A stretch of 64,000 nt of DNA. Source: Pseudomonas silesiensis. GTDB lineage: Bacteria > Pseudomonadota > Gammaproteobacteria > Pseudomonadales > Pseudomonadaceae. Shown here piece by piece: positions 8,517 through 17,794 of the stretch (position 1 is its first letter; every line of letters starts with the position of its first letter). Position numbers and translations under genes: made by a program. The DNA lies in NCBI RefSeq assembly GCF_001661075.1, contig NZ_CP014870.1, positions 3,740,501-3,804,500 on the forward strand, in the 5' to 3' direction. The notes under the pieces were generated by a model, which worked only from the letters and a program-made list of their open reading frames with translations, had not been told where the DNA came from and did not search any database.

Positions 8517-9908
8517 ATGACCTCAACGATTCAGCTCATCTCGCCGGTCGATGGCCGGGTCTATGCCGAACGCCGCTGCGCCGATGCCGGGCAGATCGAC
8601 CAGGCTCTGGCCGCTGCGCAAGCGGCCCAGGCGTCATGGAAACGCCGGCCCCTGAGCGAACGCGCCGCCTTCTGCAGCGCCGCAGTGGACGCCATGTTGG
8701 CCATGCAGGCTGACATCGTGCCGGAACTGGCCTGGCAGATGGGCCGCCCGGTGCGCTTCGGTGCAGGCGAATTGCGCGGGTTCGAAGAGCGTGCACGGCA
8801 CATGATCGCCATTGCACCCGAGGCGCTGGCAGCGCTCGAGCCCACGCCCATCGCGGGCTTTCGGCGTTTTATCAAGCGCGAGCCGCTGGGTACGGTATTG
8901 GTCGTCGCCCCTTGGAATTACCCCTATCTGACGGCAGTGAATACCATCATTCCAGCGCTGATGGCCGGCAACAGCGTCATCCTCAAACACGCGTCACAAA
9001 CGCTGCTGGTCGGCGAACGGTTTGCCGAGGCGTTCCGCCGCGCCAATCTGCCCGATGGGCTGTTCCAGAACCTGCTGCTCAGTCATGTCTATACCGGGGC
9101 GATCATTGCCTCTGGACGTGTGCGGCAGGTGAACTTCACAGGTTCAGTGGAAGGTGGCAAGAGCATGGAACACGCGGCCATCGGAGAGTTCGTCGGGGTG
9201 GGCCTGGAGCTTGGCGGCAAAGACCCGGCCTATGTCCGGGCCGACGCCAACCTTGAGCATGCGGTGGAAAACCTGGTGGACGGCAGCTTCTTCAATTCCG
9301 GGCAGAGCTGCTGCGCGGTGGAACGCATCTATGTCGATGAACAACTCTACCCGGCCTTTGTCGAGCGATTCGTTACCTTGACTCGCCAGTACGTGCTGGG
9401 CAATCCGCTGGACGAAGCCACCACGCTCGGGCCGATGGTGTCCCGTGGCGCCGCTGATTTCGTCCGCGATCAGATCGCCGAAGCCCTGACACAGGGCGCC
9501 CGGGCGCTGATCGACCCAAGTGCCTTTCCCGCCGACGCCCCGGGCAGCGCTTACCTCGCACCTCAGGTATTGGTCGATGTCAGCCATCAGATGTCGGTGA
9601 TGCGCGAGGAAAGCTTCGGGCCGGTGGTCGGCATCATGCCGGTGGCCAGCGACGATGAAGCCATCGCTTTGATGAACGACAGTGAGTTCGGGCTCAGCGC
9701 GTCCATCTGGACCCAACACCTTGCCGCCGCCGAACACTTGGGCAACCAGATCGACACCGGCACGGTGTTCATGAACCGCTGCGATTACCTCGACCCGGCC
9801 CTGGCCTGGACCGGGGTCAAGAACAGCGGACGCGGGGTTACGCTGTCGCGCCTGGGCTATGAACATCTGACCCGGGCGAAGTCCTTTCATTTGCGCCATG
9901 AGATTTGA
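8517..9908 (+). CDS. Aldehyde dehydrogenase family protein
   Basis: 463 residues, NAD(P)-dependent. VVAPWNYPY and VNFTGSVEGG (cofactor), LELGGKDPAYV (general-base Glu) and NSGQSCCAVERI (catalytic Cys) are all present, so it should be active. It starts 21 bases after the ligase stop and is followed within 31 bases by the iron alcohol dehydrogenase. It probably oxidises the gamma-glutamylated aldehyde made by that dehydrogenase to the acid; substrate choice is inferred only from the operon. Confidence 0.9.
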   Translation: MTSTIQLISPVDGRVYAERRCADAGQIDQALAAAQAAQASWKRRPLSERAAFCSAAVDAMLAMQADIVPELAWQMGRPVRFGAGELRGFEERARHMIAIAPEALAALEPTPIAGFRRFIKREPLGTVLVVAPWNYPYLTAVNTIIPALMAGNSVILKHASQTLLVGERFAEAFRRANLPDGLFQNLLLSHVYTGAIIASGRVRQVNFTGSVEGGKSMEHAAIGEFVGVGLELGGKDPAYVRADANLEHAVENLVDGSFFNSGQSCCAVERIYVDEQLYPAFVERFVTLTRQYVLGNPLDEATTLGPMVSRGAADFVRDQIAEALTQGARALIDPSAFPADAPGSAYLAPQVLVDVSHQMSVMREESFGPVVGIMPVASDDEAIALMNDSEFGLSASIWTQHLAAAEHLGNQIDTGTVFMNRCDYLDPALAWTGVKNSGRGVTLSRLGYEHLTRAKSFHLRHEI

Positions 9909-9939
9909 ACCATGAGTCTTGAACCTTGAGAGGCGAGCC

Positions 9940-11100
9940 ATGAGCCTGACCGCGAACTGGAACTACCCCACCAGCATCCGCTTCGGTACCGGCCGCATTG
10001 CCGAACTGGCCGAGACCTGCCGCAGCCAGGGCATCGAGCGACCGTTGCTGGTCACCGACAGTGGCCTGGCCCGCGCCCCGATCACCACCGCCGCACTGGA
10101 TGCCCTGCGCGCCGCCGGTCTTGGTGTGGCGCTGTTTTGCGACCTCAAGCCCAACCCGGTCGAAGCCAACCTGGCCGGCGGGCTCGATGCCTGGCACGCC
10201 GGCAAGCACGATGGCGTGGTCGCCTTCGGCGGTGGCAGCGGCCTGGACATGGGCAAGCTCATCGCCTTCATGAGCGGCCAGACGCGACCGGTCTGGGATT
10301 TCGAAGACATCGGCGACTACTGGACCCGGGCCGACGAAAGCCGCATCGCCCCGGTGATCGCGGTGCCGACGACGGCGGGTACCGGCTCGGAAGTGGGCCG
10401 TGCGGCAGTGATCATCGACGAGGGCACTCACACCAAACGCATCATCTTTCACCCGAAAATGATGCCGCGGGTGGTCATCAGCGATCCGGCCCTGAGCGTC
10501 GGCATGCCGGCCAAGGTCACCGCCGGTACCGGCATGGATGCGTTTTCGCACTGCCTGGAGGCCTACTGCGCCCCCGGTTTTCATCCCATGGCCGAGGGCA
10601 TCGCCGTGGAAGGCATGCGCCTGGTGGCCAACGCCCTGGTGCGGGCCGTGCACATGCCCTCCGACCTCGAGGCGCGCGGGCAGATGCTCGCGGCAGCGGC
10701 GATGGGCGCCACGGCCTTCCAGAAAGGCCTGGGCGGGATGCACGCCCTCGCCCATCCGATAGGCGCGCTGTACGACACCCATCACGGCATGACCAACGCC
10801 ACCTTGATGCCCTATGTCCTGAAATTCAATCGCCCGGCCATCGAGGAGCGCATCACGCGCCTGGCGGCCTGGTTGCGCCTGCCCTCCCCGGGTTTCGACA
10901 GCTTCCTGGCGTTCGTGCTCAAACTGCGCAAGGACATCGGCGTGCCGCACACGCTGTTCGAACTGGGGGTGGATGATCGACAGGCTGACCTGATCGCGGA
11001 CATGGCGGTTGTCGACCCCTCGGCCAGCGGCAACCCGCTGCCATTGACCCGGGCTGGCGCGGCCGAGATTTTCGACGCGGCTTTTCACGGCCGTCTGTAG
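9940..11100 (+). CDS. Iron-containing alcohol dehydrogenase
   Basis: 386 residues from the ATG at 9940, preceded by GAGAGGCGAG. The GGGSGLDMGK nucleotide site, PTTAGTGSEV, and the iron ligand region DAFSHCLEA...HALAHPIGA...HHGMTNA are intact. Group III metal alcohol dehydrogenase. Third gene of the ligase operon; in the proposed route it oxidises a gamma-glutamyl amino alcohol to the aldehyde. A small imperfect duplication (ccatgagtcttgaacc / ccatgagcctgacc) surrounds its start. Confidence 0.9.
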   Translation: MSLTANWNYPTSIRFGTGRIAELAETCRSQGIERPLLVTDSGLARAPITTAALDALRAAGLGVALFCDLKPNPVEANLAGGLDAWHAGKHDGVVAFGGGSGLDMGKLIAFMSGQTRPVWDFEDIGDYWTRADESRIAPVIAVPTTAGTGSEVGRAAVIIDEGTHTKRIIFHPKMMPRVVISDPALSVGMPAKVTAGTGMDAFSHCLEAYCAPGFHPMAEGIAVEGMRLVANALVRAVHMPSDLEARGQMLAAAAMGATAFQKGLGGMHALAHPIGALYDTHHGMTNATLMPYVLKFNRPAIEERITRLAAWLRLPSPGFDSFLAFVLKLRKDIGVPHTLFELGVDDRQADLIADMAVVDPSASGNPLPLTRAGAAEIFDAAFHGRL

Positions 11101-11111
11101 GAGCACACCAA

Positions 11112-12677
11112 ATGAACCCAGCAAGCCAACCCGGCACCGGCGCGCCGCAAGACGATGACGTCAAGGTGCTGCACAGCATGGGCTATGCCCAGCAGCTGTC
11201 GCGACGAATGGGGGTTTTCTCCAACTTTGCCATTTCCTTTTCAATCATCTGCATCCTCTCGGGGGGCATCAACTCGCTGGCCCAAGGCACCTCGGGCGCA
11301 GGCGGCGCGTCAATCGGCATCGGCTGGCCGATCGGTTGCCTGATTTCCGGGGTCTTTGCCATGGCCATGGCGCAGATTTCCTCGGCCTACCCCACCGCCG
11401 GTGGGCTGTATCACTGGGGCTCGATTCTCGGTAACCGCTTCACCGGCTGGCTGACGGCCTGGTTCAACCTGCTGGGGCTGGTGACGGTGCTCGGCGCGAT
11501 CAACGTCGGCACTTACTACTTCTTTTTCGGGGCTTTCGGACCGGCCCTGGGCATGGAAGATACAACCACGACCCGAGTGATCTTCCTGGCGATCCTCACC
11601 GGCATCCAGGCCCTGTGCAACCATTTCGGCATCGGCCTGACCGCAAAGCTCACTGACTTCTCGGGCTATCTGATCTTCGCGACGGCGATCGCACTGACCA
11701 TCGTGTGCCTGATCGCGGCCCCCAGCTATGAATTCGTCCGGCTGGTGACCTTTGGCAACTATTCCGGCGAGGCTGGCGGCAGCGTCTGGCCACAAGTCTC
11801 CAATGGCTGGATTTTCATGCTCGGCCTGCTCTTGCCGATCTATACCATTACCGGCTATGACGCCTCCGCGCATACCTCCGAGGAAACCCGAAACGCGGCG
11901 ATGTCGGTGCCGGTCGGCATGGTCATGTCGGTGGTCTGGTCGTTGCTGTTTGGCTGGCTCATGCTCAGCTCGTTCGTGCTGATGCTGCCGAGCATGGACG
12001 AAGCGGCAACCAAAGGGTGGAACGTGTTTTTCTGGGCGATGGACACTCAGGTCAACCCGACCGTCAAGACGGCGCTGTACCTGGCGATTTTCATCTCGCA
12101 GTTCCTTTGCGGGCTGGCGACGGTGACCTCGGTCTCACGGATGATCTTTGCCTTCTCCCGCGACGGCGGCCTGCCCTTCTCTAAAGCCCTGGCCACGGTC
12201 TCGCCGACCTACCGCAGCCCGGTGCCGGCGATCTGGACCGGGGCAACCCTGGCGGTGCTGTTTGTCTGGGGCTCGTCGGTGATCTCCATTGGTGCAACGC
12301 CGGTCTATACCATCGTGGTCTCCTGTACCGTGATCTTCCTGTTCTTCTCCTTCGTCATCCCCATCATCCTCGGCCTGTTCGCCTACGGCACCGCGAAGTG
12401 GCCGACCATGGGCCCGTGGAACATGGGGCGCTTCTGGTACTCGTTCTTTGCCATCCTTTCGATCCTGTCGATGGTGATCATTTTCGTCATCGGCATCCAG
12501 CCGCCGAACGATTGGGCGCTGTACATCACCCTCGGGTTCCTGGTGCTGACGGCCATCATCTGGTTCGGCTTTGAAGCGCGACGCTTCCAAGGGCCGCCGG
12601 TGGGCGACATGATCGTCAAGCGCCAGGCGCAAATCGCCGCGGCGGAAGCGGCGTTGAATAAACAGGCAGGAAGCTGA
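11112..12677 (+). CDS. APC-superfamily amino acid/amine permease
   Basis: 521 residues with about 12 membrane segments, inner membrane. The opening GVFSNFAISFSIICILSGG and AYPTAGGLYHWGSIL are typical of the amino acid/choline (ACT) branch that includes GABA and choline permeases, followed by GYDASAHTSEET. GGAG 8 bases before the ATG. Last gene of the operon, 11 bases after the alcohol dehydrogenase; it likely imports the amine used by the ligase. A REP pair follows the stop. Confidence 0.85.
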   Translation: MNPASQPGTGAPQDDDVKVLHSMGYAQQLSRRMGVFSNFAISFSIICILSGGINSLAQGTSGAGGASIGIGWPIGCLISGVFAMAMAQISSAYPTAGGLYHWGSILGNRFTGWLTAWFNLLGLVTVLGAINVGTYYFFFGAFGPALGMEDTTTTRVIFLAILTGIQALCNHFGIGLTAKLTDFSGYLIFATAIALTIVCLIAAPSYEFVRLVTFGNYSGEAGGSVWPQVSNGWIFMLGLLLPIYTITGYDASAHTSEETRNAAMSVPVGMVMSVVWSLLFGWLMLSSFVLMLPSMDEAATKGWNVFFWAMDTQVNPTVKTALYLAIFISQFLCGLATVTSVSRMIFAFSRDGGLPFSKALATVSPTYRSPVPAIWTGATLAVLFVWGSSVISIGATPVYTIVVSCTVIFLFFSFVIPIILGLFAYGTAKWPTMGPWNMGRFWYSFFAILSILSMVIIFVIGIQPPNDWALYITLGFLVLTAIIWFGFEARRFQGPPVGDMIVKRQAQIAAAEAALNKQAGS

Positions 12678-12689
12678 TGTGCGGCACCC

Positions 12690-12789
12690 TGTAGGAGCGA
12701 GCTTGCTCGCGATGGACGTTAACGATAACGCGTTCTTTCTGAATAAACGCGTCGTTCTTGAGACCTTCGCGAGCAAGCTCGCTCCTACA
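12690..12789. repeat. REP doublet (REPIN-like)
   Basis: TGTAGGAGCGAGCTTGCTCG at the left and its inverted copy at the right, with an inner segment containing aacgataacgcgtt. Same family as 22778-22877, 50941-51054 and 60095-60208. Confidence 0.9.
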
Positions 12790-12839
12790 GGGAGCACAAG
12801 AGAGCACGGCGTTAGATGCCAGTGAAGTCAAAGCGCACG

Positions 12840-13076
12840 TCACAGCGTTCTTTGGCTGTTCCCGATGCCCTTGGCGATATCGATGCCCCAATCCATCGCG
12901 GCTTCCATATCCAGCATGTGCGGTTTCGGGTCATCATTTTCATCGATGACCGTGCCGTCAGGTCGGTAAACACCGATAAACATCCCAAGGGATCCGTCCT
13001 TCAGAATCTCGGCTTTAACCTCGATCTTGCATCCGTTGGAAAGCGTTTCCTTGTGCTGTATATGGCGTTCAGTCAT
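12840..13076 (-). CDS. Small conserved-type hypothetical protein
   Basis: 78 residues, hydrophilic, MTERHIQHKETLSNG followed by a beta-rich stretch (EVKAEILKDGSLGMFIGVY, in parts) and a helical tail. No family name recognised. The predicted protein has a balanced composition and sits between a REP pair and the glycolate permease promoter, transcribed away from the permease. Probably a real single gene; function unknown. Confidence 0.55.
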   Translation of the reverse strand: MTERHIQHKETLSNGCKIEVKAEILKDGSLGMFIGVYRPDGTVIDENDDPKPHMLDMEAAMDWGIDIAKGIGNSQRTL

Positions 13077-13245
13077 TGCTGCATTCCTCCCGTTGACGTG
13101 CGAGTAGCGCGTTCACCTATTGGCCATCTTAGCTCAGTACAGCCCGCTCGCAGGACGGCCAGGACAGCGGCGCAATGCCACCTATACTACAAGCCACCGC
13201 CCCTTCGGGGTCTGCATTCCCAACAATAAAAAGCAGAGGTGGAAC

Positions 13246-15009
13246 ATGGTCTGGCAGCAAATCTACGATCCGTTCGGCAACCCGGTGTTTTCAACCATCA
13301 TGGCGGCAGTGCCGGTGGTGGTGATGCTGGCAGCCCTGGCGTTTTTCCATGTCAAGGCGCACCTGGCGGCACTCATGGCGCTGGGGTCGGCCTTGATCAT
13401 CGCCATCTTCGCCTTCGACATGCCGGCGAACATGGCCGGTTCCGCCGCGTTGTACGGCGCAGCCAACGGTTTGCTGCCGATCGGCTGGATCGTGCTCAAC
13501 ATCATTTTCCTGCACCGGCTGACGACCGAGAACGGCTCGTTCAAGGTACTGCAGGACTCGCTGGCCCGCATCACCGACGATCGACGGCTGCAGTTGCTGC
13601 TGATTGCCTTCTGCTTCGGCGCATTCTTCGAAGGGGCCGCCGGGTTCGGCACGCCGGTGGCGGTGACCGGGGCCATCCTCATCGGCCTGGGGTTCTCGCC
13701 CCTGGCGGCCTCGGGCCTGGCGTTGATCGCCAACACCGCGCCGGTGGCGTTCGGTGCCCTGGGTACGCCGATCATCACCCTGGCCAAGGTGACCGGGCTG
13801 GATGAGATGGAGCTGTCGATGATGGTCGGTCGGCAACTGCCGTTTTTCTCGGTGATCGTGCCGTTCTGGCTGATCTGGGCATTCGCCGGCTGGCGCAAGA
13901 TGTTGGAAATCTGGCCGGCGATCCTGGTGGCCGGGGTCAGTTTTGCGGTGCCGCAGTTCCTGGTGTCCAACTACCACGGGCCGATGCTGGTGGACGTGAT
14001 CGCCGCGCTGATCTCCATGGCATGCCTGACCGGCTTCATCAAGGTCTGGAAACCGGCCACCATTCATACCTCCGCAGCGCTGTCAGGCCGGGTGGACAAC
14101 TCGAAGATTGACGATGAGCACGACGTCGAACCCACAGCCACCGCTACCTTCAACAGCGAAAACCGCTCGGCCGTGATGCGTGCCTGGATGCCGTGGATCG
14201 TCCTCACGGTGTTCGTCTTCGCCTGGGGCACCCAGAGTTTCAAAAACATGTTCGATACCCGTGCGGCAATCGATCCGGTCACTAATTCGGCCAAACTCGA
14301 CCCGCAAGGCAAGCCGATGCGCGAGGCCAACCCGATCTTCGCCCCGACCTTGACCTTCACCACCATTCACCAGCAGATCGAGAAGGTGCCGCCGGTGGTG
14401 CCTGTGCCTAAAACCGAAGAAGCGATCTACAAATTCAACTGGTTTACCGCCACCGGCAGCGGCATCCTGCTGTCGGCGATCCTCGGCGGGTTGTTGATGG
14501 GGTACTCCATTCCTCAACTGATTCACCATTACCTGCGAACGATCTGGCTGGTGCGTTATTCGCTGATCACGATCGTGGCGATGCTTGCCCTCGGTTTCCT
14601 TACCCGTTACTCGGGGCTGGATGCCACCATGGGCCTGGCCTTCGCCGCGACAGGTATTTTCTATCCCATGTTCGGCACCTTGCTCGGCTGGCTCGGGGTG
14701 GCCTTGACCGGTTCGGATACGGCTTCCAACGTGCTGTTTGGCGGCTTGCAACGGGTGACCGCCGAGCAACTGGGGCTCAGCCCGGTGCTGATGGCCGCGG
14801 CCAACAGTTCCGGCGGGGTCATGGGCAAGATGGTCGATGCGCAGTCGATCGTGGTGGCCTCGACCGCTACGCGCTGGTACGGCCATGAAGGCGAGATCCT
14901 GCGTTATGTGTTCTTCCATTCGATCATCCTGGCCATCCTGGTCGGTGGCCTGGTGACGTTGCAGGCGTATGTGGAGCCGTTCAGCAGTATGGTGGTGGGT
15001 GGGAAGTGA
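13246..15009 (+). CDS. glcA: Glycolate / L-lactate permease (LldP/GlcA family)
   Basis: 587 residues from the ATG at 13246 (AGAGGTGG upstream; the 42 residues before it in the open frame are not family-like). Membrane transporter with MVWQQIYDPFGN at the start, EGAAGFGTPVAV near 130-141, and LTGSDTASNVLFGGLQ toward the end, all hallmarks of LctP-type permeases. These carry glycolate, L- and D-lactate. Its position just before glcC-glcDEFGB points to glycolate uptake as the main job; LldP would be the sequence-based name. The interior holds a longer hydrophilic loop around residues 275-385. Confidence 0.85.
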   Translation: MVWQQIYDPFGNPVFSTIMAAVPVVVMLAALAFFHVKAHLAALMALGSALIIAIFAFDMPANMAGSAALYGAANGLLPIGWIVLNIIFLHRLTTENGSFKVLQDSLARITDDRRLQLLLIAFCFGAFFEGAAGFGTPVAVTGAILIGLGFSPLAASGLALIANTAPVAFGALGTPIITLAKVTGLDEMELSMMVGRQLPFFSVIVPFWLIWAFAGWRKMLEIWPAILVAGVSFAVPQFLVSNYHGPMLVDVIAALISMACLTGFIKVWKPATIHTSAALSGRVDNSKIDDEHDVEPTATATFNSENRSAVMRAWMPWIVLTVFVFAWGTQSFKNMFDTRAAIDPVTNSAKLDPQGKPMREANPIFAPTLTFTTIHQQIEKVPPVVPVPKTEEAIYKFNWFTATGSGILLSAILGGLLMGYSIPQLIHHYLRTIWLVRYSLITIVAMLALGFLTRYSGLDATMGLAFAATGIFYPMFGTLLGWLGVALTGSDTASNVLFGGLQRVTAEQLGLSPVLMAAANSSGGVMGKMVDAQSIVVASTATRWYGHEGEILRYVFFHSIILAILVGGLVTLQAYVEPFSSMVVGGK

Positions 15010-15021
15010 TTGACGCATAAC

Positions 15022-15177
15022 CCCGTAGGAGCTGGCTTTCCAGCGAAGGCGGCGTATCAGTTAACATCCATATTGACTGTGCTGCCCTCATCGCGGACAA
15101 GCCCGCTCCCACAGGTATCGCTGCCGTGCACGAATAATATGCCCAACACAAAACTCTATGGGAGCGGGCTTGGTCCT
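15022..15177. repeat. Cluster of REP-type palindromes after the permease
   Basis: Three imperfect units of different REP variants: gtaggagctggctttccagcg near 15025, gcggacaagcccgctccca near 15093, and tgggagcgggcttgg near 15160. They fill the gap between permease and glcC; no gene seen from 15010 to 15292. Confidence 0.7.
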
Positions 15178-15292
15178 ATACGTCGAACTCCTGCATTCGT
15201 GGCAAGGAACGCCCGCTCACTGGCCCGGGCAATGGTGCCTTCGTCGCAGACCAGGATGAACAGGTGCAAGGATAAGTGATCCAGGTGCTGCA

Positions 15293-16060
15293 TCAGGTCC
15301 ACCCTTCAAGTCGCAGCGTGGCCCGGACCAGCCGTTGCTCTTCGCCTTCGATTTCCTTGAGGTTGTCGCACAAGCTCTGGATATGCGCGATGGCCGCCTT
15401 GCGCGCCTGCTCCGGCATGCGCCCGGTCACGGCGTTGTAGAGTCGCGCGTGGTGGCGGTCGATCTGGCGTTTTTGCGGTTCGCGGTGGTAGAGGTTGTTG
15501 ACCGAGGCAAAGACGGTGTTGAGTAGCAAGTCGGTCAGCGAGCGCAAGGTCTGCACCAGCACGGGATTGTGCGAGGCCTCGCAGATGGCCAGATGAAACG
15601 CATGATCGAGCCGGGCGTGGTCGCTCGCTTGCAGCGGATGGTTGTGGGCATCGATCAATGCCTCGTAAGCGCGGGTGATCAGGACAAAGTCGGCGTCGGT
15701 TCCACGCAGTGCCGCCAGGCGTGCGGATTCGCCCTCGAGCAGGCTGCGCACTTCGAACAGATCATAAAGGGTGCGTGGCTGCGAGCCGAACAGATGCATC
15801 AGTGGTGATACGCCACCGTGACCGGAAAGGTCGGCGACGAATGAGCCCTTGCCCTGCTCGGTCCTGATGATGCCGCGGGCGCGCAACAGCTTCAGCCCTT
15901 CGCGCAGCGCCGTGCGCGAGACACCGAGTTTTTCCGTCAGGCGTCGTTCCGAAGGCAACAGCTGCCCGGTCTTGAGCACCCCATCGACGATCAGCCGTTC
16001 TATGCGTTCACAGACCACGTCTGCGACTTGTGGGTTACGACTCGTTTCAGCGCTTTCCAT
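15293..16060 (-). CDS. glcC: GntR/FCD-family regulator of glycolate use
   Basis: 255 residues; the ATG at 16060 has GGAGGG just upstream and gives MESAETSRNPQVADVV. N-terminal wHTH (LLPSERRLTEKLGVSRTALR at ~34-53) and an all-helical FCD domain with the metal/ligand residues around DHARLDHAFHLAI and HHARLYNAV. It sits between the permease and glcD, as GlcC does in other proteobacteria, and should sense glycolate or a related acid. A TGGTatgACCA palindrome lies 13 bp upstream of its own start (autoregulation) and a second before glcD. Confidence 0.9.
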   Translation of the reverse strand: MESAETSRNPQVADVVCERIERLIVDGVLKTGQLLPSERRLTEKLGVSRTALREGLKLLRARGIIRTEQGKGSFVADLSGHGGVSPLMHLFGSQPRTLYDLFEVRSLLEGESARLAALRGTDADFVLITRAYEALIDAHNHPLQASDHARLDHAFHLAICEASHNPVLVQTLRSLTDLLLNTVFASVNNLYHREPQKRQIDRHHARLYNAVTGRMPEQARKAAIAHIQSLCDNLKEIEGEEQRLVRATLRLEGWT

Positions 16061-16072
16061 TAACCCTCCAAC

Positions 16073-16083
16073 TGGTATGACCA
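16073..16083. promoter_or_regulatory. glcC: GlcC-type operator site 1 (autoregulatory)
   Basis: TGGTATGACCA fits the FadR/FCD-subfamily consensus TNGTNNNACNA and extends to a CTGGT/ACCAG palindrome. It lies 13-23 bp upstream of the glcC start. Confidence 0.6.
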
Positions 16084-16177
16084 GCTGCATCAGCTTAATC
16101 ACACCCCTGCAGACACGCTTATAAGCTGATGTTTTATAGGGTGTTTTTTAGACATAGTGGAAAATACAGAATAAAAA

Positions 16178-16192
16178 ACTGGTTCGACCAGT
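16178..16192. promoter_or_regulatory. GlcC-type operator site 2, before glcD
   Basis: ACTGGTTCGACCAGT is a perfect 6-3-6 palindrome with core TGGTTCGACCA, same pattern as site 1 about 105 bp away. It lies 103 bp upstream of the glcD start. Confidence 0.7.
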
Positions 16193-16294
16193 CAAACGAC
16201 GCATAGACAGTAGACCGTCTCCGGCCAATGATGCAAGTGAGCGTTATCCGCAAACAGAGCTCTAATAAAAACAACCGAGTGCCGTGAACCGCCT

Positions 16295-17794
16295 ATGAAC
16301 ATCCTCTACGATGAACGCGTCGACGGTGTCTTGCCTGATGTCGACAGAACCGCCCTGATCCAGGCGCTGCAAACGCGAGTGCCGGCGCTGGAAATCCTGC
16401 ATCAGCGCGAAGAACTCAAACCGTACGAATGCGACGGACTCTCCGCCTACCGCACCACACCGATGCTGGTGGTGCTGCCCCGTCACCTCGACGAGGTGCA
16501 AGGCGTGCTGCGTGTCTGCCATGAACTGCAGGTCCCGGTGGTCGCCCGCGGCGCCGGCACCGGTTTGTCCGGGGGGGCGTTGCCCCTGGAAAAAGGCGTG
16601 CTGCTGGTGATGGCGCGCTTCAACAACATCCTGCACATCGACCCCGCCGCCCGCACCGCGCGGGTCCAGCCGGGGGTGCGCAACCTGGCAATTTCCCAGG
16701 CGGCGGCACCGTTCGGCCTGTACTACGCGCCGGACCCGTCCTCGCAGATCGCCTGTTCCATCGGCGGCAACGTGGCGGAAAACGCCGGTGGCGTGCATTG
16801 CCTGAAGTACGGACTGACGGTGCACAACCTGCTCAAGGTCGACATCCTCACCGTCGATGGCGAGCACCTGAGCCTGGGCTCGAATGCCCTCGACTCGCCG
16901 GGGTTCGATCTGCTGGCGCTGTTCACCGGCTCCGAAGGCATGCTCGGGGTCATCACCGAGGTTACGGTCAAGCTGCTGCCCAAACCGCAGACCGCCAAGG
17001 TGCTGCTGGCGGCGTTCGACTCCGTTGAAAAAGCCGGGCGCGCCGTGGGTGCCATCATTGCCGCCGGCATCATCCCCGGCGGCCTGGAAATGATGGATAA
17101 CCTGGCCATTCGTGCCGCCGAAGACTTCATCCACGCCGGCTATCCGGTGGATGCCGAAGCGATCCTGCTGTGCGAACTCGATGGCGTCGAAGCCGACGTC
17201 CATGACGACTGCGACCGCGTGCGCCAGGTACTGGAACAGGCCGGCGCCACCGAAGTGCGCCTGGCTAAGGACGAGGCCGAGCGCGTGCGCTTCTGGGCCG
17301 GACGCAAGAATGCCTTCCCGGCGGTGGGTCGTCTGTCCCCGGATTATTACTGCATGGACGGCACCATCCCGCGTCGCGAACTGCCCGGCGTGCTGCAGGC
17401 CATTGCCGCGTTGTCGGCCGAGTACGACCTGCGGGTGGCCAACGTGTTCCACGCCGGTGACGGCAACATGCACCCGCTGATTCTGTTCGATGCCAACCAA
17501 CCCGGCGAACTCGATCGCGCCGAAGCCCTGGGCGGCAAGATCCTCGAATTGTGCGTCAAGGTCGGTGGCAGCATTACCGGCGAACACGGGGTCGGTCGCG
17601 AGAAAATCAATCAGATGTGCGCGCAGTTCAACAGCGATGAGCTGACCCTGTTTCACGCGGTCAAGGCGGCCTTCGATCCCAGTGGCTTGCTCAACCCCGG
17701 CAAGAACATACCGACGCTGCACCGTTGCGCCGAGTTTGGCGCCATGCACGTTCACATGGGGCAGATGCCCTTCCCTGAACTGGAGCGTTTCTGA
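16295..17794 (+). CDS. glcD: Glycolate oxidase FAD-binding subunit GlcD
   Basis: 499 residues. PCMH-type FAD domain with VVARGAGTGLSGGALPL (residues 84-100), SSQIACSIGGNVAENAGGVH and a C-terminal oxidase domain containing NVFHAGDGNMHPLILFD and GSITGEHGVGREK. Catalytic subunit of the membrane-associated glycolate oxidase, oxidising glycolate to glyoxylate and passing electrons to quinone through GlcE/GlcF. Its stop shares an A with the ATG of glcE, showing translational coupling. Operator site 2 upstream ties it to GlcC control. Confidence 0.95.
   Translation: MNILYDERVDGVLPDVDRTALIQALQTRVPALEILHQREELKPYECDGLSAYRTTPMLVVLPRHLDEVQGVLRVCHELQVPVVARGAGTGLSGGALPLEKGVLLVMARFNNILHIDPAARTARVQPGVRNLAISQAAAPFGLYYAPDPSSQIACSIGGNVAENAGGVHCLKYGLTVHNLLKVDILTVDGEHLSLGSNALDSPGFDLLALFTGSEGMLGVITEVTVKLLPKPQTAKVLLAAFDSVEKAGRAVGAIIAAGIIPGGLEMMDNLAIRAAEDFIHAGYPVDAEAILLCELDGVEADVHDDCDRVRQVLEQAGATEVRLAKDEAERVRFWAGRKNAFPAVGRLSPDYYCMDGTIPRRELPGVLQAIAALSAEYDLRVANVFHAGDGNMHPLILFDANQPGELDRAEALGGKILELCVKVGGSITGEHGVGREKINQMCAQFNSDELTLFHAVKAAFDPSGLLNPGKNIPTLHRCAEFGAMHVHMGQMPFPELERF

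Noticed and set aside
16262..17755. 497-codon minus-strand frame opposite glcD
   Set aside because: Shadow of glcD in GC-rich DNA.
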